Source: Weissella confusa
Lineage (GTDB): Bacteria; Bacillota; Bacilli; Lactobacillales; Lactobacillaceae
Direction: 5' to 3'
NCBI GenBank assembly: GCA_014332815.1
Contig: JACSZT010000006.1
Span: 78,950 to 142,949 of the forward strand
DNA: 64,000 nt
A model generated the notes under the pieces. It saw nothing but the letters and a program-made list of their open reading frames with translations, did not search any database and had not been told where the DNA came from. The position numbers were made by a program, and so were the translations under genes. Positions 25,987 through 34,177 of this stretch are shown one piece after another; the stretch's first letter is position 1, and every line of letters starts with the position of its first letter.

Positions 25987-27558
25987 ATGGCATCATTACA
26001 AGAGGAAATGCAAACGCGCCGCACGTTTGCGATTATTTCCCACCCCGACGCCGGTAAGACGACGATCACTGAGCAATTGTTGAAGCTTGGTGGTGTTGTT
26101 CGTGAAGCTGGAACGGTTAAGGGACGTAAGGGAAACTTTGCAAAGTCAGACTGGATGGAAATTGAGCAAAAGCGTGGAATTTCCGTAACATCATCTGTTT
26201 TGCAATTTGATTTTGACGGTAAGCGCATCAATATCTTGGACACCCCAGGACACGAAGACTTCTCTGAAGACACATACCGTACGTTGATGGCTGTTGACTC
26301 AGTTATCATGGTGGTCGACTCTGCAAAGGGTATTGAGCCACAAACGAAGAAGTTGTTCGAAATTGTTAGTGAACGTCACATTCCAATTTTCACATTCTTC
26401 AACAAGTTGGACCGTGATGGTCGCGATGCCTTGGACTTGGTTGATGAATTGGAGTCAACGTTGGGAATCAACGCCTACCCAATGAATTGGCCAATCGGAT
26501 CAGGACAAATTTTGGCCGGATTGTTTGACTTGTATCACAACAATGTCGAAGTGTTCCGTCCAGAATCAGAAGCAGCCCGTTTCTTGCCTTTGAACGAAGC
26601 TGGCACTGATTTGGCAGAACCAAACAAGTTGCAAGACAACCCACTTTGGGCTGAGACACGCGACGAAATCGAGATGTTGAAGGATGCGGGAAACCAATTC
26701 GATGAGCAAGCGGTTATGAACGGTGAGTTGACACCAGTCTTCTTCGGTTCAGCCTTGCAAGGGTTCGGAATTGAAACGTTCTTGCAAACGTACATGCAAT
26801 TCGCACCAGCACCTTCAGCTAAAAACACGGTTGATGGCGACCAAGTGGAACCTGGTAACGAGCAATTCTCAGGATTCGTGTTCAAGATTCAAGCGAACAT
26901 GAACCCTAACCACCGTGATCGTATCGCCTTTGTGCGTATCGTATCTGGTGAGTTCGAGCGTGGAATGGACGTGACGTTGGCACGTACAAACAAGAAGATT
27001 CGTTTGTCTAACGTGACACAATTCATGGCCGATACGCGTGAGAACGTTGAGAACGCTTATCCAGGTGATATTATCGGTGTTTATGACACGGGTAACTTCC
27101 AAATCGGTGACACGATTTTCGCTGGTAAGAAGGCGGTTGAATTTGAAGAATTGCCAACGTTTACACCTGAATTGTTCATGCGTGTTCACGCTAAGAACGT
27201 TTTGAAGCAAAAGTCATTCCACAAGGGTGTGACCCAATTGGTTCAAGAAGGAACGATTCAAATGTACACGGCCTGGGATTCAGGGGACTACATCCTCGGT
27301 GCCGTTGGTGCGTTGCAATTCGAAGTTTTCCAATTCCGTATGGAAAACGAATACAACACGGAAGTTAGCTTGGAGCCAATGGGTTCAAAGATTGCCCGCT
27401 GGATTAACCCAGAGCAACTTGATCCACGTATGGCTTCATCACGTAACTTGCTAGTACGTGACCGTGCTGAGCAACCAGTATTCTTGTTCGAAAACCAATT
27501 CGCAGAACGCTGGTTTAAGGATAAGTACCCAGATGTTGATTTGGAGGAGAAGCTATGA
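25987..27558 (+). CDS. prfC: Peptide chain release factor 3
   Basis: A 523-residue translational GTPase that recycles RF1/RF2 from the ribosome. G1 SHPDAGKTT (~19), the switch I GISVTSS, G3 [14 protein letters not shown] (~85) and G4 NKLDRDGRD (~139) are clear, and the RF3-specific C-terminal domains follow ([12 protein letters not shown]). The length matches the family. It overlaps the next small gene by 4 bases. Confidence 0.96.
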   Translation: MASLQEEMQTRRTFAIISHPDAGKTTITEQLLKLGGVVREAGTVKGRKGNFAKSDWMEIEQKRGISVTSSVLQFDFDGKRINILDTPGHEDFSEDTYRTLMAVDSVIMVVDSAKGIEPQTKKLFEIVSERHIPIFTFFNKLDRDGRDALDLVDELESTLGINAYPMNWPIGSGQILAGLFDLYHNNVEVFRPESEAARFLPLNEAGTDLAEPNKLQDNPLWAETRDEIEMLKDAGNQFDEQAVMNGELTPVFFGSALQGFGIETFLQTYMQFAPAPSAKNTVDGDQVEPGNEQFSGFVFKIQANMNPNHRDRIAFVRIVSGEFERGMDVTLARTNKKIRLSNVTQFMADTRENVENAYPGDIIGVYDTGNFQIGDTIFAGKKAVEFEELPTFTPELFMRVHAKNVLKQKSFHKGVTQLVQEGTIQMYTAWDSGDYILGAVGALQFEVFQFRMENEYNTEVSLEPMGSKIARWINPEQLDPRMASSRNLLVRDRAEQPVFLFENQFAERWFKDKYPDVDLEEKL

Positions 27559-27764
27559 CACTTTTGATGCCAATGGCACCGAACACATGGCTAATGGGGT
27601 TTGAAATATTTGCGTTGATTTTGATCGTACCAACGGTGGTCTACTTTGCAGGCCACCGCATCTTGCGACCATTCCCAATGTTGTTTAATGCACTACACTG
27701 GATTTTTGGCGCATATATGATGTACGTTTTTGTAGCGGGGATTTCAACTTTGATGTTCGGATAA
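27555..27764 (+). CDS. Small membrane protein coupled to prfC
   Basis: A 69-residue hydrophobic protein with two membrane segments ([19 protein letters not shown] and [20 protein letters not shown]). The ATG overlaps the prfC stop codon (ATGA) and GGAGGAG lies just upstream within prfC, giving a proper ribosome site. No family is recognised. The overlap and ribosome site support expression; the function and any link to translation are unknown. Confidence 0.7.
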   Translation: MTLLMPMAPNTWLMGFEIFALILIVPTVVYFAGHRILRPFPMLFNALHWIFGAYMMYVFVAGISTLMFG

Positions 27765-27778
27765 TATAAGTACAAGTT

Positions 27779-27806
27779 AGAGTTCGCATTTTGTGGGCTC
27801 TTTTTT
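27779..27806 (+). terminator. Terminator of the prfC unit
   Basis: AGAGTTCGCA pairs with TGTGGGCTCT through some G-U pairs, followed by six T. Confidence 0.7.
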
Positions 27807-27862
27807 GTTTACATATTGTTATATGTTAAACTTAACCTAATAAGAAACCGGAGGACACGAAT

Positions 27863-28306
27863 ATGCCTGACATGGATCCACACGTACAAGCGGCCGTCTA
27901 CGGGACGCCAAAGATTAACCCTGATGAACAAAATCACTATTTGGGCACGTTTCGCGAGCGTATCTATGTTGCGCAGACACGGGCAACCTTTGGTGATACG
28001 AAATACATGCCAACTTGGGAGACGCAACTGAAAGAGCATAAGGATGCGACTTTGCTATTAAACGGGCATCTTGATATGGAATTGTTGACGCCGTATATCA
28101 AACTGGCATCTAAGTACAATGTTGGCTTTACGTTGAAGTCAGATGATGTTTATGATCGTTCAGATGTTGTTGCGGTTTTAACGGCGAAGGAAGCTGTTAA
28201 CATCACACAAATTGATGTGGTGGCGCTGACGTTGGAAGATGATGAGGAAAAAACGGGAATGCCAGATGCTCCACAGAAGCCTTGGTACAAAAAGTTGTTT
28301 GGATAA
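27863..28306 (+). CDS. yueI: YueI family protein (DUF1694)
   Basis: A 147-residue cytoplasmic protein. The DUF1694 layout is visible: VQAAVYGTPKINPDEQNHYLGTFRERI, then YMPTWETQLKEHKDATLLLNGHL and the closing 'NVGFTLKSDDVYDRSDVVAVLTAKEAVN'-type segment (here ~90-125). The C-terminus ends in an acidic stretch and PWYKKLFG. GGAGGA precedes the ATG. It is usually found near rarA, as here. Its biochemical role is unknown. Confidence 0.88.
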   Translation: MPDMDPHVQAAVYGTPKINPDEQNHYLGTFRERIYVAQTRATFGDTKYMPTWETQLKEHKDATLLLNGHLDMELLTPYIKLASKYNVGFTLKSDDVYDRSDVVAVLTAKEAVNITQIDVVALTLEDDEEKTGMPDAPQKPWYKKLFG

Positions 28307-28327
28307 TAAGAAAGAAGGTGAAGCAGC

Positions 28328-29611
28328 ATGCAACAACCACTTGCGTTTCGCATGCGGCCCCGAACGATTGATGAGATTGTTGGTCAGCGACATCTAGTTG
28401 GTGAGGGCAAAATTATTAATCGCATGGTGACGGCTAAGATGCTATCATCAATGATTTTATATGGACCACCAGGCACGGGAAAGACAAGTATTGCTAGTGC
28501 GATTGCGGGGTCAACTAAGTATGCGTTTCGCATTTTGAATGCCGCAACGGATAGTAAAAAGGACCTCCAAATTGTGGCCGAAGAAGCCAAGATGTCTGGC
28601 ACGGTCGTTTTGTTGTTAGACGAGATTCACCGTTTAGATAAGACAAAGCAAGATTTTTTGTTGCCACATCTTGAGAGTGGGCGTATTGTGTTGATTGGTG
28701 CGACGACTGAAAATCCATATCTATCAATTTTGCCGGCCATCCGTTCACGTACGCAAATCTTTGAAGTGAAGCCGTTATCTGAAGATGATATGAAGACAGC
28801 TATTCAAAGAGCGTTAACGGATAAAGAACGTGGCTTGGGGAACTTTGATGCGGTGTTGGATGATGAGGCCGAACGCCAATTGGTTTATGCAACGAATGGT
28901 GATTTGCGTTCAGCATTGAACGGCTTGGAGTTGGCGGTTAAGTCGACGGCGCCAAGTGAAGATGGCAAGGTGCACATCACGTTGCCGATTGTTGAAGAGA
29001 CAGTGCAACGTAAAGCGTTGACGGCAGACAAGGATGGGGATGGCCACTATGACGTCATCTCAGCTTTGCAGAAGTCGATTCGTGGTAGTGATACCGATGC
29101 GGCGTTGCACTATTTGGCCCGCTTGATCGAAGCTGGTGACTTGCCAATTATTGCACGTCGTTTGCGTGTAATTGCCTACGAAGATATTGGTTTGGCAAAT
29201 CCGGCGGTTGCGGCGCGTGCCGTGACGGCGATTGAAGCAGCTGAGAAACTCGGCTTCCCAGAAGCGCGGATTCCGTTGGCAAATGCGACGATTGAATTGG
29301 CGTTGTCACCCAAGTCGAATTCAGCGTACACTGCAATTGATGCCGCCTTGGCTGATGTGCGTAAGGGTGGGACTGGCGACGTGCCAGATCATTTGCGTGA
29401 TGCGCATTACAAGGGTGCTGAAAAACTTGGGCACGGTGTGGAATACGTTTATCCACACGGTCATCCCGGCGATTGGGTACCGCAACAATATTTGCCAGAT
29501 AAACTTAACGGGGCGAACTACTTCGTGCCAGCGGGAAATTCTAAGGTAGAGCAAGCCTACAAGGAACAGTACCAAAAGCTACGTGACGCCCAGAAAAATG
29601 GTTTACGTTAA
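28328..29611 (+). CDS. rarA: Replication-associated recombination protein RarA (MgsA)
   Basis: A 427-residue AAA+ ATPase related to clamp-loader and RuvB proteins, acting at stalled replication forks. It opens with LAFRMRPRTIDEIVGQRHLVGEG; Walker A is GPPGTGKTS (~46), Walker B LLLDEIHRL, sensor 1 GATTENP, then a lid and a C-terminal tetramerisation domain with IIARRLRVIAYEDIGLANP and YVYPHGHPGDWVPQQYLP. It starts 21 bases after yueI with GAAGGTG upstream. Confidence 0.95.
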   Translation: MQQPLAFRMRPRTIDEIVGQRHLVGEGKIINRMVTAKMLSSMILYGPPGTGKTSIASAIAGSTKYAFRILNAATDSKKDLQIVAEEAKMSGTVVLLLDEIHRLDKTKQDFLLPHLESGRIVLIGATTENPYLSILPAIRSRTQIFEVKPLSEDDMKTAIQRALTDKERGLGNFDAVLDDEAERQLVYATNGDLRSALNGLELAVKSTAPSEDGKVHITLPIVEETVQRKALTADKDGDGHYDVISALQKSIRGSDTDAALHYLARLIEAGDLPIIARRLRVIAYEDIGLANPAVAARAVTAIEAAEKLGFPEARIPLANATIELALSPKSNSAYTAIDAALADVRKGGTGDVPDHLRDAHYKGAEKLGHGVEYVYPHGHPGDWVPQQYLPDKLNGANYFVPAGNSKVEQAYKEQYQKLRDAQKNGLR

Positions 29612-29637
29612 CTACTGCTTTTTTGCACTTGGAAGCG

Positions 29638-29643
29638 TATAAT
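29638..29643 (+). promoter_or_regulatory. -10 box of the ncRNA downstream of rarA
   Basis: A perfect TATAAT sits 27 bases after the rarA stop codon. The matching -35 region (CTGCTT at 17-bp spacing) is poor. Confidence 0.5.
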
Positions 29644-29649
29644 AACGGT

Positions 29650-29840
29650 ATGCGAATTCCTTGGACGTACGCATGATTCCTACTATATGTAGTTGCTTTA
29701 CAACCATATTGACCGGGGATGTCGGGAAGCCGGCGAGGCAAGCTATTTCACTTAGTAGCCGCTAAAGCTGACTTATTCACCCACTTACCTATAATCTGGA
29801 GTCAACTCATTGTGAATCGTTAACGGCGCCAATCAAGTGT
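29650..29840 (+). ncRNA. ssrS: Probable 6S RNA (SsrS)
   Basis: A ~190-nt stretch without coding potential lies between a TATAAT box (29638) and a strong terminator (29845). The place just after rarA and before uspA is where 6S RNA genes are found in many Lactobacillales, and the length fits. Purine/pyrimidine stretches such as CCGGGGATGTCGGGAAGCCGGCGAGG suggest stable structure. I could not fold it or match it to the family covariance model, so the identity rests on synteny and size; an unknown small RNA is the alternative. Ends are approximate. Confidence 0.5.
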
Positions 29841-29844
29841 TCGT

Positions 29845-29881
29845 GCGCTACCACGGTTAGCCCTGGTAGCGCTTTTCTTTT
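29845..29881 (+). terminator. Terminator of the ncRNA
   Basis: GCGCTACCA and TGGTAGCGC form a perfect 9-bp stem around a 10-base loop, followed by TTTTCTTTT. Confidence 0.88.
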
Positions 29882-29907
29882 GCAATTATTATTTTTTGAG
29901 ATAGAGG

Positions 29908-30195
29908 ATGAATGAAATGGGCATCATTATTATGTATCTTGTCTTTGCGTTGTTGATTGGCGCAATGGGCATTTATCTACTAACGCACCGTCAAGGATTT
30001 TTTAACTTGTCAGCATCACAAGCGAGCATGCCAGCCACATTTTTCGGTTGGTTCTTCACGATTGACGCATTGGCATTGATCATTAGTGTTGTGTTGCATG
30101 GTTCAGCACCATTGCCAGCGGGGATCTTCGTGATTTTGGCAACCATTCTAACGACGGTATTGGCAGTCGTGGTCACGTCGCGTTTGTTTAAATAG
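29908..30195 (+). CDS. Small membrane protein, 95 residues
   Basis: A hydrophobic protein with three predicted segments (~5-27, ~43-63, ~70-91): GIIIMYLVFALLIGAMGIYL, TFFGWFFTIDALALIISVVL and AGIFVILATILTTVLAVVV. The middle loop is short and Ser-rich. The ATG follows AGATAGAGG. No family is recognised. It stands alone between the ncRNA terminator and uspA. Confidence 0.7.
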   Translation: MNEMGIIIMYLVFALLIGAMGIYLLTHRQGFFNLSASQASMPATFFGWFFTIDALALIISVVLHGSAPLPAGIFVILATILTTVLAVVVTSRLFK

Positions 30196-30283
30196 TCATA
30201 TTTTCGTTGTAGCATCTGTGAAATCTTCATAGGTGCTATTTTTTTTAGACATGGTTTATTTATCAAATTTATTACAAATGGCG

Positions 30284-30289
30284 TATAAT
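30284..30289 (+). promoter_or_regulatory. -10 box of uspA
   Basis: TATAAT 40 bases before the uspA ATG; the -35 region (TATCAA at 17-bp spacing) is weak. Confidence 0.5.
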
Positions 30290-30328
30290 GAACATATAGG
30301 CAAATAGCCACTTAGAGGAGGAACTATC

Positions 30329-30784
30329 ATGGCTGATACTAATGTAAACTACAAGAACATTTTGATTCCAGTTGATGGATCAAAGGAAGCTGAAGCTGCT
30401 TTGGGGAAGGCAATTCAAGTTGCATTGCGTAATGGGGAAGACGCTAACTTGCACATTTTGCACGTTATCGACACACGCGCATTCCAAAACGTAACGGACT
30501 TCAAGACGACGATGGTCGAGCAAGTTGCTGAAACTGCTAAGAAGACGTTGGAAACTTACTTGCAACAAGCTAAGGATGCTGGCGTTAAGAACGTGGACTA
30601 CACGATTGAGTATGGTTCACCAAAGGACATCATTGCTCACCAAGCACCTGAGAAGTTGAATGTTGATTTGATTATGATTGGTGCTACTGGTTTGAACGCC
30701 ATTGAGCGCTTGTTGATTGGATCAGTTACTGAATACGTAACGCGTACAGCAAACGTTGATACGTTGATTGTTCGTGCTAAGTAA
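30329..30784 (+). CDS. Universal stress protein, UspA family
   Basis: A 151-residue cytoplasmic UspA-fold protein. The ATP-binding signature G-2x-G-9x-G-S is present in GATGLNAIERLLIGSVTEYV (~117-136), and the N-terminus shows NILIPVDGSKEAEAAL. An AGAGGAGG site precedes the ATG. Codon use is strongly biased to preferred codons, pointing to high expression. Single-gene unit with its own terminator. Confidence 0.93.
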   Translation: MADTNVNYKNILIPVDGSKEAEAALGKAIQVALRNGEDANLHILHVIDTRAFQNVTDFKTTMVEQVAETAKKTLETYLQQAKDAGVKNVDYTIEYGSPKDIIAHQAPEKLNVDLIMIGATGLNAIERLLIGSVTEYVTRTANVDTLIVRAK

Positions 30785-30795
30785 AGAAACCTGTG

Positions 30796-30827
30796 AGGTC
30801 GGGACATTTATGTTCCGGCCTTTTATT
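30796..30827 (+). terminator. Terminator after uspA
   Basis: AGGTCGGGACA pairs with TGTTCCGGCCT across a TTTA loop, followed by a T-rich run. Confidence 0.88.
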
Positions 30828-30917
30828 ATATAAATAGGATTAGGTCGTCGGTGAGTGTTTAATCTGTTACAATGGTAGTAATATTAACAGTTTATTAGAG
30901 ATGGAGTAGCTGACATC

Positions 30918-31694
30918 ATGAATGATACAAAAGTAAATTTGGTCGCTTCGACCTTAACAAACAGTTTGGGCACGACTGTTATGGGGCACGCGGCACCAGC
31001 AGCAATTATAACGGTTACATATCCTAACGGTAAAGAAGATACGTTGGTGTCTGATCCAAACGGTGAGTTCATGGCAAAGGCGCCAGCTGGCTTGCTAGAA
31101 GGTGACATTATCGTAACTGGTAAGATGCCCGGCGATGCATCATCAGAAGAAAAGGTTACATTGACAATCGAATTGCCAGCACCGGTGGTAACGGCTGTTA
31201 TTTCAACGCAAGGCGATAAGCGTTTGCTTGAAGGACGCGTTAACCAAGCGGATGTCGATGTGACTGTAAAGTTGCACGGGGCAGACGAAATCTTCTTGCT
31301 CGTTGATAAGAGCCTTGAATTCGAGCTTGAGTTGCCAACTGACACGGTACCATCACAAGTTGAGGTGCGTGCTAAGAGCCGTCGTTCTGGTAAGGATGGT
31401 CAAGCGATTGTCACGATGGGTGTTACGACGAAGACGTTGGCAATGCCAGCTTTGACGGATGACATGATTGCTGAGTACGTTGCGCAAGAAAAGGCTGCCA
31501 AGGAAGCTAACGAGGCAGCTGCGGCAGCAATTGAGGCCAATGACCAACCAAAGCCATTTGAACCAGCGGCTGAGACGACACCAGTTGATATTCCTGAAGA
31601 GGCATCAGCAGTGGCAGATGATTCACGTTTGTCACGCCAACACGAAAAGTCATCAGGACTATTTGGGTTCTTCTCAAAGTTGTTTGGTAAGTAA
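30918..31694 (+). CDS. Ig-like two-domain protein without a signal peptide
   Basis: A 258-residue protein. Residues ~5-85 look like a bacterial Ig-like (Big_6-type) beta domain, with SDPNGEFMAKAPAGLLEGDIIVTGK; ~92-180 form a second beta-rich segment. Then comes an Ala/Glu-rich helix (YVAQEKAAKEANEAAAAAIEA), an acidic Pro-rich linker and a C-terminal amphipathic end SGLFGFFSKLFGK. There is no signal peptide or membrane helix although Ig-like domains are normally extracellular. The ATG at 30918 has GGAG 14 bases upstream. An extended -10 (TGT-TACAAT, 30865-30873) precedes it. Function unknown; membrane-surface binding by the tail is inference. Confidence 0.75.
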   Translation: MNDTKVNLVASTLTNSLGTTVMGHAAPAAIITVTYPNGKEDTLVSDPNGEFMAKAPAGLLEGDIIVTGKMPGDASSEEKVTLTIELPAPVVTAVISTQGDKRLLEGRVNQADVDVTVKLHGADEIFLLVDKSLEFELELPTDTVPSQVEVRAKSRRSGKDGQAIVTMGVTTKTLAMPALTDDMIAEYVAQEKAAKEANEAAAAAIEANDQPKPFEPAAETTPVDIPEEASAVADDSRLSRQHEKSSGLFGFFSKLFGK

Positions 31695-31703
31695 TAAGCA
31701 GAC

Positions 31704-31741
31704 AAAAAGACCGGTATCTCGCAAAAGATACCGGTCTTTTT
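31704..31741. terminator. Strong terminator after the Ig-like gene
   Basis: AAAAGACCGGTATCT pairs with AGATACCGGTCTTTT, a near-perfect 14-15-bp stem with T tracts on both strands. On the minus strand it can also terminate tRNA-Lys transcripts. Confidence 0.9.
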
Positions 31742-31756
31742 AACGCTGACGGTTTA

Positions 31757-31830
31757 TACCCCCTCAGGGATTCGAACCCTGGACCCGCGGATTAAAAGTC
31801 CGTTGCTCTAACCAGCTGAGCTAAGGAGGC
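31757..31830 (-). tRNA. tRNA-Lys (anticodon UUU)
   Basis: Read on the minus strand from 31830: acceptor GCCTCCT pairs with AGGGGGT (G-U pairs included), D-arm with AGCTCAGCTGGTTAGAGC, anticodon stem CGGAC-TTTTAA-TCCG with anticodon TTT, and T-arm GGGTTCGAATCCC. CCA is not encoded. It stands alone, opposite in direction to its neighbours. Confidence 0.95.
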
Positions 31831-31885
31831 GTCAACAAATAATATTATGCACTACGAAGGACATAATAGGCAAGTGGTTTTGTGA

Positions 31886-31891
31886 TAAAAT
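31886..31891 (+). promoter_or_regulatory. Extended -10 box of the anchored protein gene
   Basis: TGA-TAAAAT 36 bases before the ATG at 31927; no clear -35 box. Confidence 0.4.
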
Positions 31892-31926
31892 GTTTAAAGT
31901 AGCAAGTAATAGAAGAGGTTATTCAT

Positions 31927-32604
31927 ATGGCTAAGTATAAGCGTGCCGTTATTTCTGGGATTGTATTAATTATTGGAATCGTGGCAATTTTTGCCTTGGT
32001 TGGCGGTGGTTCACACAAATCTGAATCTACGCAATCATCCGAAAAGTCTTCAGTAACGAGTCACAAAGATAATAAAACAGTTTCATCAAAGACGACAGCT
32101 AAGTCATCTAGCGAGCCAGTTGCGTTCGATGTCACGAAGGTGCTTAAGGCAAATAAGTTGGCGCCATCTGTTTTGTCAGCGGATGTTAACAATGGGACGG
32201 CAAAGATTGTGTTGCAAGATGACACAACGCAAGATTTTGATAAGTACACCAACGCATATGCATCTGCAGTTGTAACGGTGGTGAAAGCAGCAGCCAAGGC
32301 TAAGGATGTGCAAAACGTGTACATCGCCCGTCAAGTAAAGTTGCAAGATGGTTTGGAGTACGCGGTCGCTAGTTACTGGACTGGTGATCAAATCAAGAAT
32401 GCAGCGTCACTTGGGGATGCCAAGCAAGCGAACATGAAGGATGTTTTGTTGGCATCAAGTCGCTACTACATTGGTGGATCTGTTTGGGCAACGTTCTCAC
32501 AACAACAAAAGAACGATTACACGAATCACCAACAAGGTGGTCAACAACAAGATGAAAACCAAGACTTTACCAACTGGGTAACGGCTGGAACGGTTAAGAA
32601 GTAA
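31927..32604 (+). CDS. Membrane-anchored hypothetical protein with Ser/Thr linker
   Basis: A 225-residue protein. Residues ~6-26 form a membrane anchor (AVISGIVLIIGIVAIFALVGG), ~27-65 a low-complexity Ser/Lys/Thr stretch typical of wall-spanning linkers, and ~68-200 a mixed domain (DVTKVLKANKLAPSVLSADV, ASYWTGDQIKNA, SRYYIGGSVWATFSQQQK). The C-terminus is Gln-rich. No Cys lipobox. I do not recognise the domain. GAAGAGG precedes the ATG. The layout resembles that of the anchored protein at 25122, but the sequences are not evidently related. Confidence 0.75.
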   Translation: MAKYKRAVISGIVLIIGIVAIFALVGGGSHKSESTQSSEKSSVTSHKDNKTVSSKTTAKSSSEPVAFDVTKVLKANKLAPSVLSADVNNGTAKIVLQDDTTQDFDKYTNAYASAVVTVVKAAAKAKDVQNVYIARQVKLQDGLEYAVASYWTGDQIKNAASLGDAKQANMKDVLLASSRYYIGGSVWATFSQQQKNDYTNHQQGGQQQDENQDFTNWVTAGTVKK

Positions 32605-32609
32605 ACGAA

Positions 32610-32649
32610 AACGGGCAAGCACTGAAATTGTGCTTGCCCGTTATTTTTT
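32610..32649. terminator. Bidirectional terminator between the anchored protein and hlyIII
   Basis: AACGGGCAAGCA pairs with TGCTTGCCCGTT. T-rich tracts on both sides let it serve both convergent genes. Confidence 0.9.
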
Positions 32650-33302
32650 TAGAATAGCATGCTAAAGATTGAAATGTACATCAATGTTGCGCCACCCAGA
32701 ACAAACAAGTGCCAGTATACGTGGCTCATAGGCAGTTTTGGAATGAGGTAAACGCCAGCACCAAGTGTGTAGGTGATACCACCAGCCAACAATAAGTTGA
32801 AGGCAAATGGGGTTAATGAGGCGTGCAGTGCTGGGAAAGCCAAGATGATTAACCAGCCCATGATGACATAAATCAAGACTGACAGCCATGGCCAGCGCCC
32901 AACGAAGAACAAATCATAAATGATTCCGGCGATGGTCAACAGAAGGATAGTAATCCAAATCGGCCAGCCAACTTTACCTGGTAGGAATAGCCATGTATAT
33001 GGCGTGTAGCTTCCAAGGATGACGAGGTAGATACCAGAGTGATCAAGGAATTGGAAAATCTTTCCGGCTTTGGTGAACACCAAAGCGTGGAAGAGCGTTG
33101 AGGCGAGTAGGAATGTGATGATTGAGATGGCATAAATCCATAGGGCTGCCATGGTGAACCAGTTGAAGTTTGCGTGCATGCTTTCCCAGAGGAGTAGCGT
33201 TGCACCAACGACAGCGGCTAGCACACCCAAACCGTGGGTCACAGCGTTCAACGTTTCATATGTAATTAAGTATTTGCGATTTTCTTTTGTTAGGATTGGC
33301 AT
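32649..33302 (-). CDS. Hemolysin III family membrane protein (TrhA/YqfA, PAQR superfamily)
   Basis: A 217-residue seven-segment membrane protein. Hallmarks are NAVTHGLGVLAAVVGATLL at the N-terminus, ASTLFHALVF...FQFLDHSGIYLVILGSYTPY with the first metal-site His residues, and the C-terminal SHVYWHLFVLGGATLMYI, which adds the last His. The family is linked to membrane homeostasis; haemolysis is a historic label, not implied here. The ATG lies after CAGGGGGATT on the minus strand. It has its own promoter with a palindrome over the -35 box. Confidence 0.92.
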   Translation of the reverse strand: MPILTKENRKYLITYETLNAVTHGLGVLAAVVGATLLLWESMHANFNWFTMAALWIYAISIITFLLASTLFHALVFTKAGKIFQFLDHSGIYLVILGSYTPYTWLFLPGKVGWPIWITILLLTIAGIIYDLFFVGRWPWLSVLIYVIMGWLIILAFPALHASLTPFAFNLLLAGGITYTLGAGVYLIPKLPMSHVYWHLFVLGGATLMYISIFSMLF

Positions 33303-33336
33303 GCTTAAATCCCCCTGATTTCTAATTGATAAGTAT

Positions 33337-33371
33337 AGTATAACCTTAACATCTAGTGTTGTAAACTAGAT
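33337..33371 (-). promoter_or_regulatory. hlyIII promoter with overlapping inverted repeat
   Basis: On the minus strand: TTTACA (33365-33360), 17-bp spacer, TATACT (33342-33337). The inverted repeat ATCTAGT-N7-ACTAGAT (33351-33371) covers the -35 box, a placement expected for a repressor operator. The regulator is unknown. Confidence 0.65.
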
Positions 33372-33452
33372 GAGCTGGATTTACCTGTTCAGGTAGTGCC
33401 GGGACTGGATTTCTTGTATACTGGATAGCAGTGATGAAGGGGAGTGAAAGCT

Positions 33453-34073
33453 ATGATGACAGTTTTGAAGGGCATGATGATTGGGTTTGCATTTATTGCG
33501 CCAATCGGTATGCAAAATTTGTATGTGTTTAACAATGCCATGAATAATCGCCTCCGTCGGGCTTTTCTGTATGTCTTGTTCGTTTGGCTAGCCGATGCTG
33601 CCTTTTCAATGGCGGCGTTCTTTGGGATGGGCGCACTGATCAGTTCGCATGAAATGTTGAAGCTGATTGTCATGCTACTCGGTGGCTTGCTGGTTATTTG
33701 GATTGGGTATGGCATTCTACGTGGTGCTAACTCAGTGCAATTGAACACGCAGCAAAATGCCATGACGATGAAAAAGGCGATGCTAACGGCGGTGATTGTG
33801 TCATGGGCCAATCCGCAAGCGCTAATCGATGGCTCGCTAATGCTTGGAGCATTGCGCGGGACACTGGCTGACAACCAAGTTTGGCCATTCATCATCGGTG
33901 TTATTACTGCCAGCTTCATTTGGTTCAATGGTATTACAATCACCATGAATTTGCTGAAAGAACGCTTGCCTAAGCGTGCGCTGGTCTGGGTGAACATCGT
34001 TTCCGCTTTCATTGTTATCGGGTACGGTTTGTACCTATTATATGAGGCAGCGGGGATGTTGTTCTTCCACTAA
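33453..34073 (+). CDS. LysE-family amino acid exporter
   Basis: A 206-residue membrane protein with about six segments. The LysE/RhtB pattern is visible: GFAFIAPIGMQNLYVFNNAM at the N-terminus, AFLYVLFVWLADAAFSMAAFFG and SWANPQALIDGSLMLG in the middle. Relatives export lysine or arginine. The ATG at 33453 follows AGGGGAG by 8 bases; the GTG at 33444 overlaps the ribosome site. No LysG-type regulator is adjacent. Substrate is inferred from the family only. Confidence 0.9.
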   Translation: MMTVLKGMMIGFAFIAPIGMQNLYVFNNAMNNRLRRAFLYVLFVWLADAAFSMAAFFGMGALISSHEMLKLIVMLLGGLLVIWIGYGILRGANSVQLNTQQNAMTMKKAMLTAVIVSWANPQALIDGSLMLGALRGTLADNQVWPFIIGVITASFIWFNGITITMNLLKERLPKRALVWVNIVSAFIVIGYGLYLLYEAAGMLFFH

Positions 34074-34097
34074 ATCTGATATACTGGACTTAACGAT

Positions 34098-34121
34098 AAA
34101 GGGACGCTTCGGCGTCTCTTT
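34098..34121 (+). terminator. Terminator after lysE
   Basis: AAAGGGACGC-TTCG-GCGTCTCTTT: a UUCG-capped hairpin with one G-U pair, then TTTATCTGTTTT. Confidence 0.75.
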
Positions 34122-34177
34122 ATCTGTTTTATGGGGATATGGATACGGTGTTAATAGTCAACGAGGAGGAGACGAAA

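Noticed and set aside
29541-29741. 66-codon minus-strand frame over the end of rarA and the ncRNA
   Set aside because: Overlaps rarA antisense, no ribosome site, and cuts across the ncRNA promoter.
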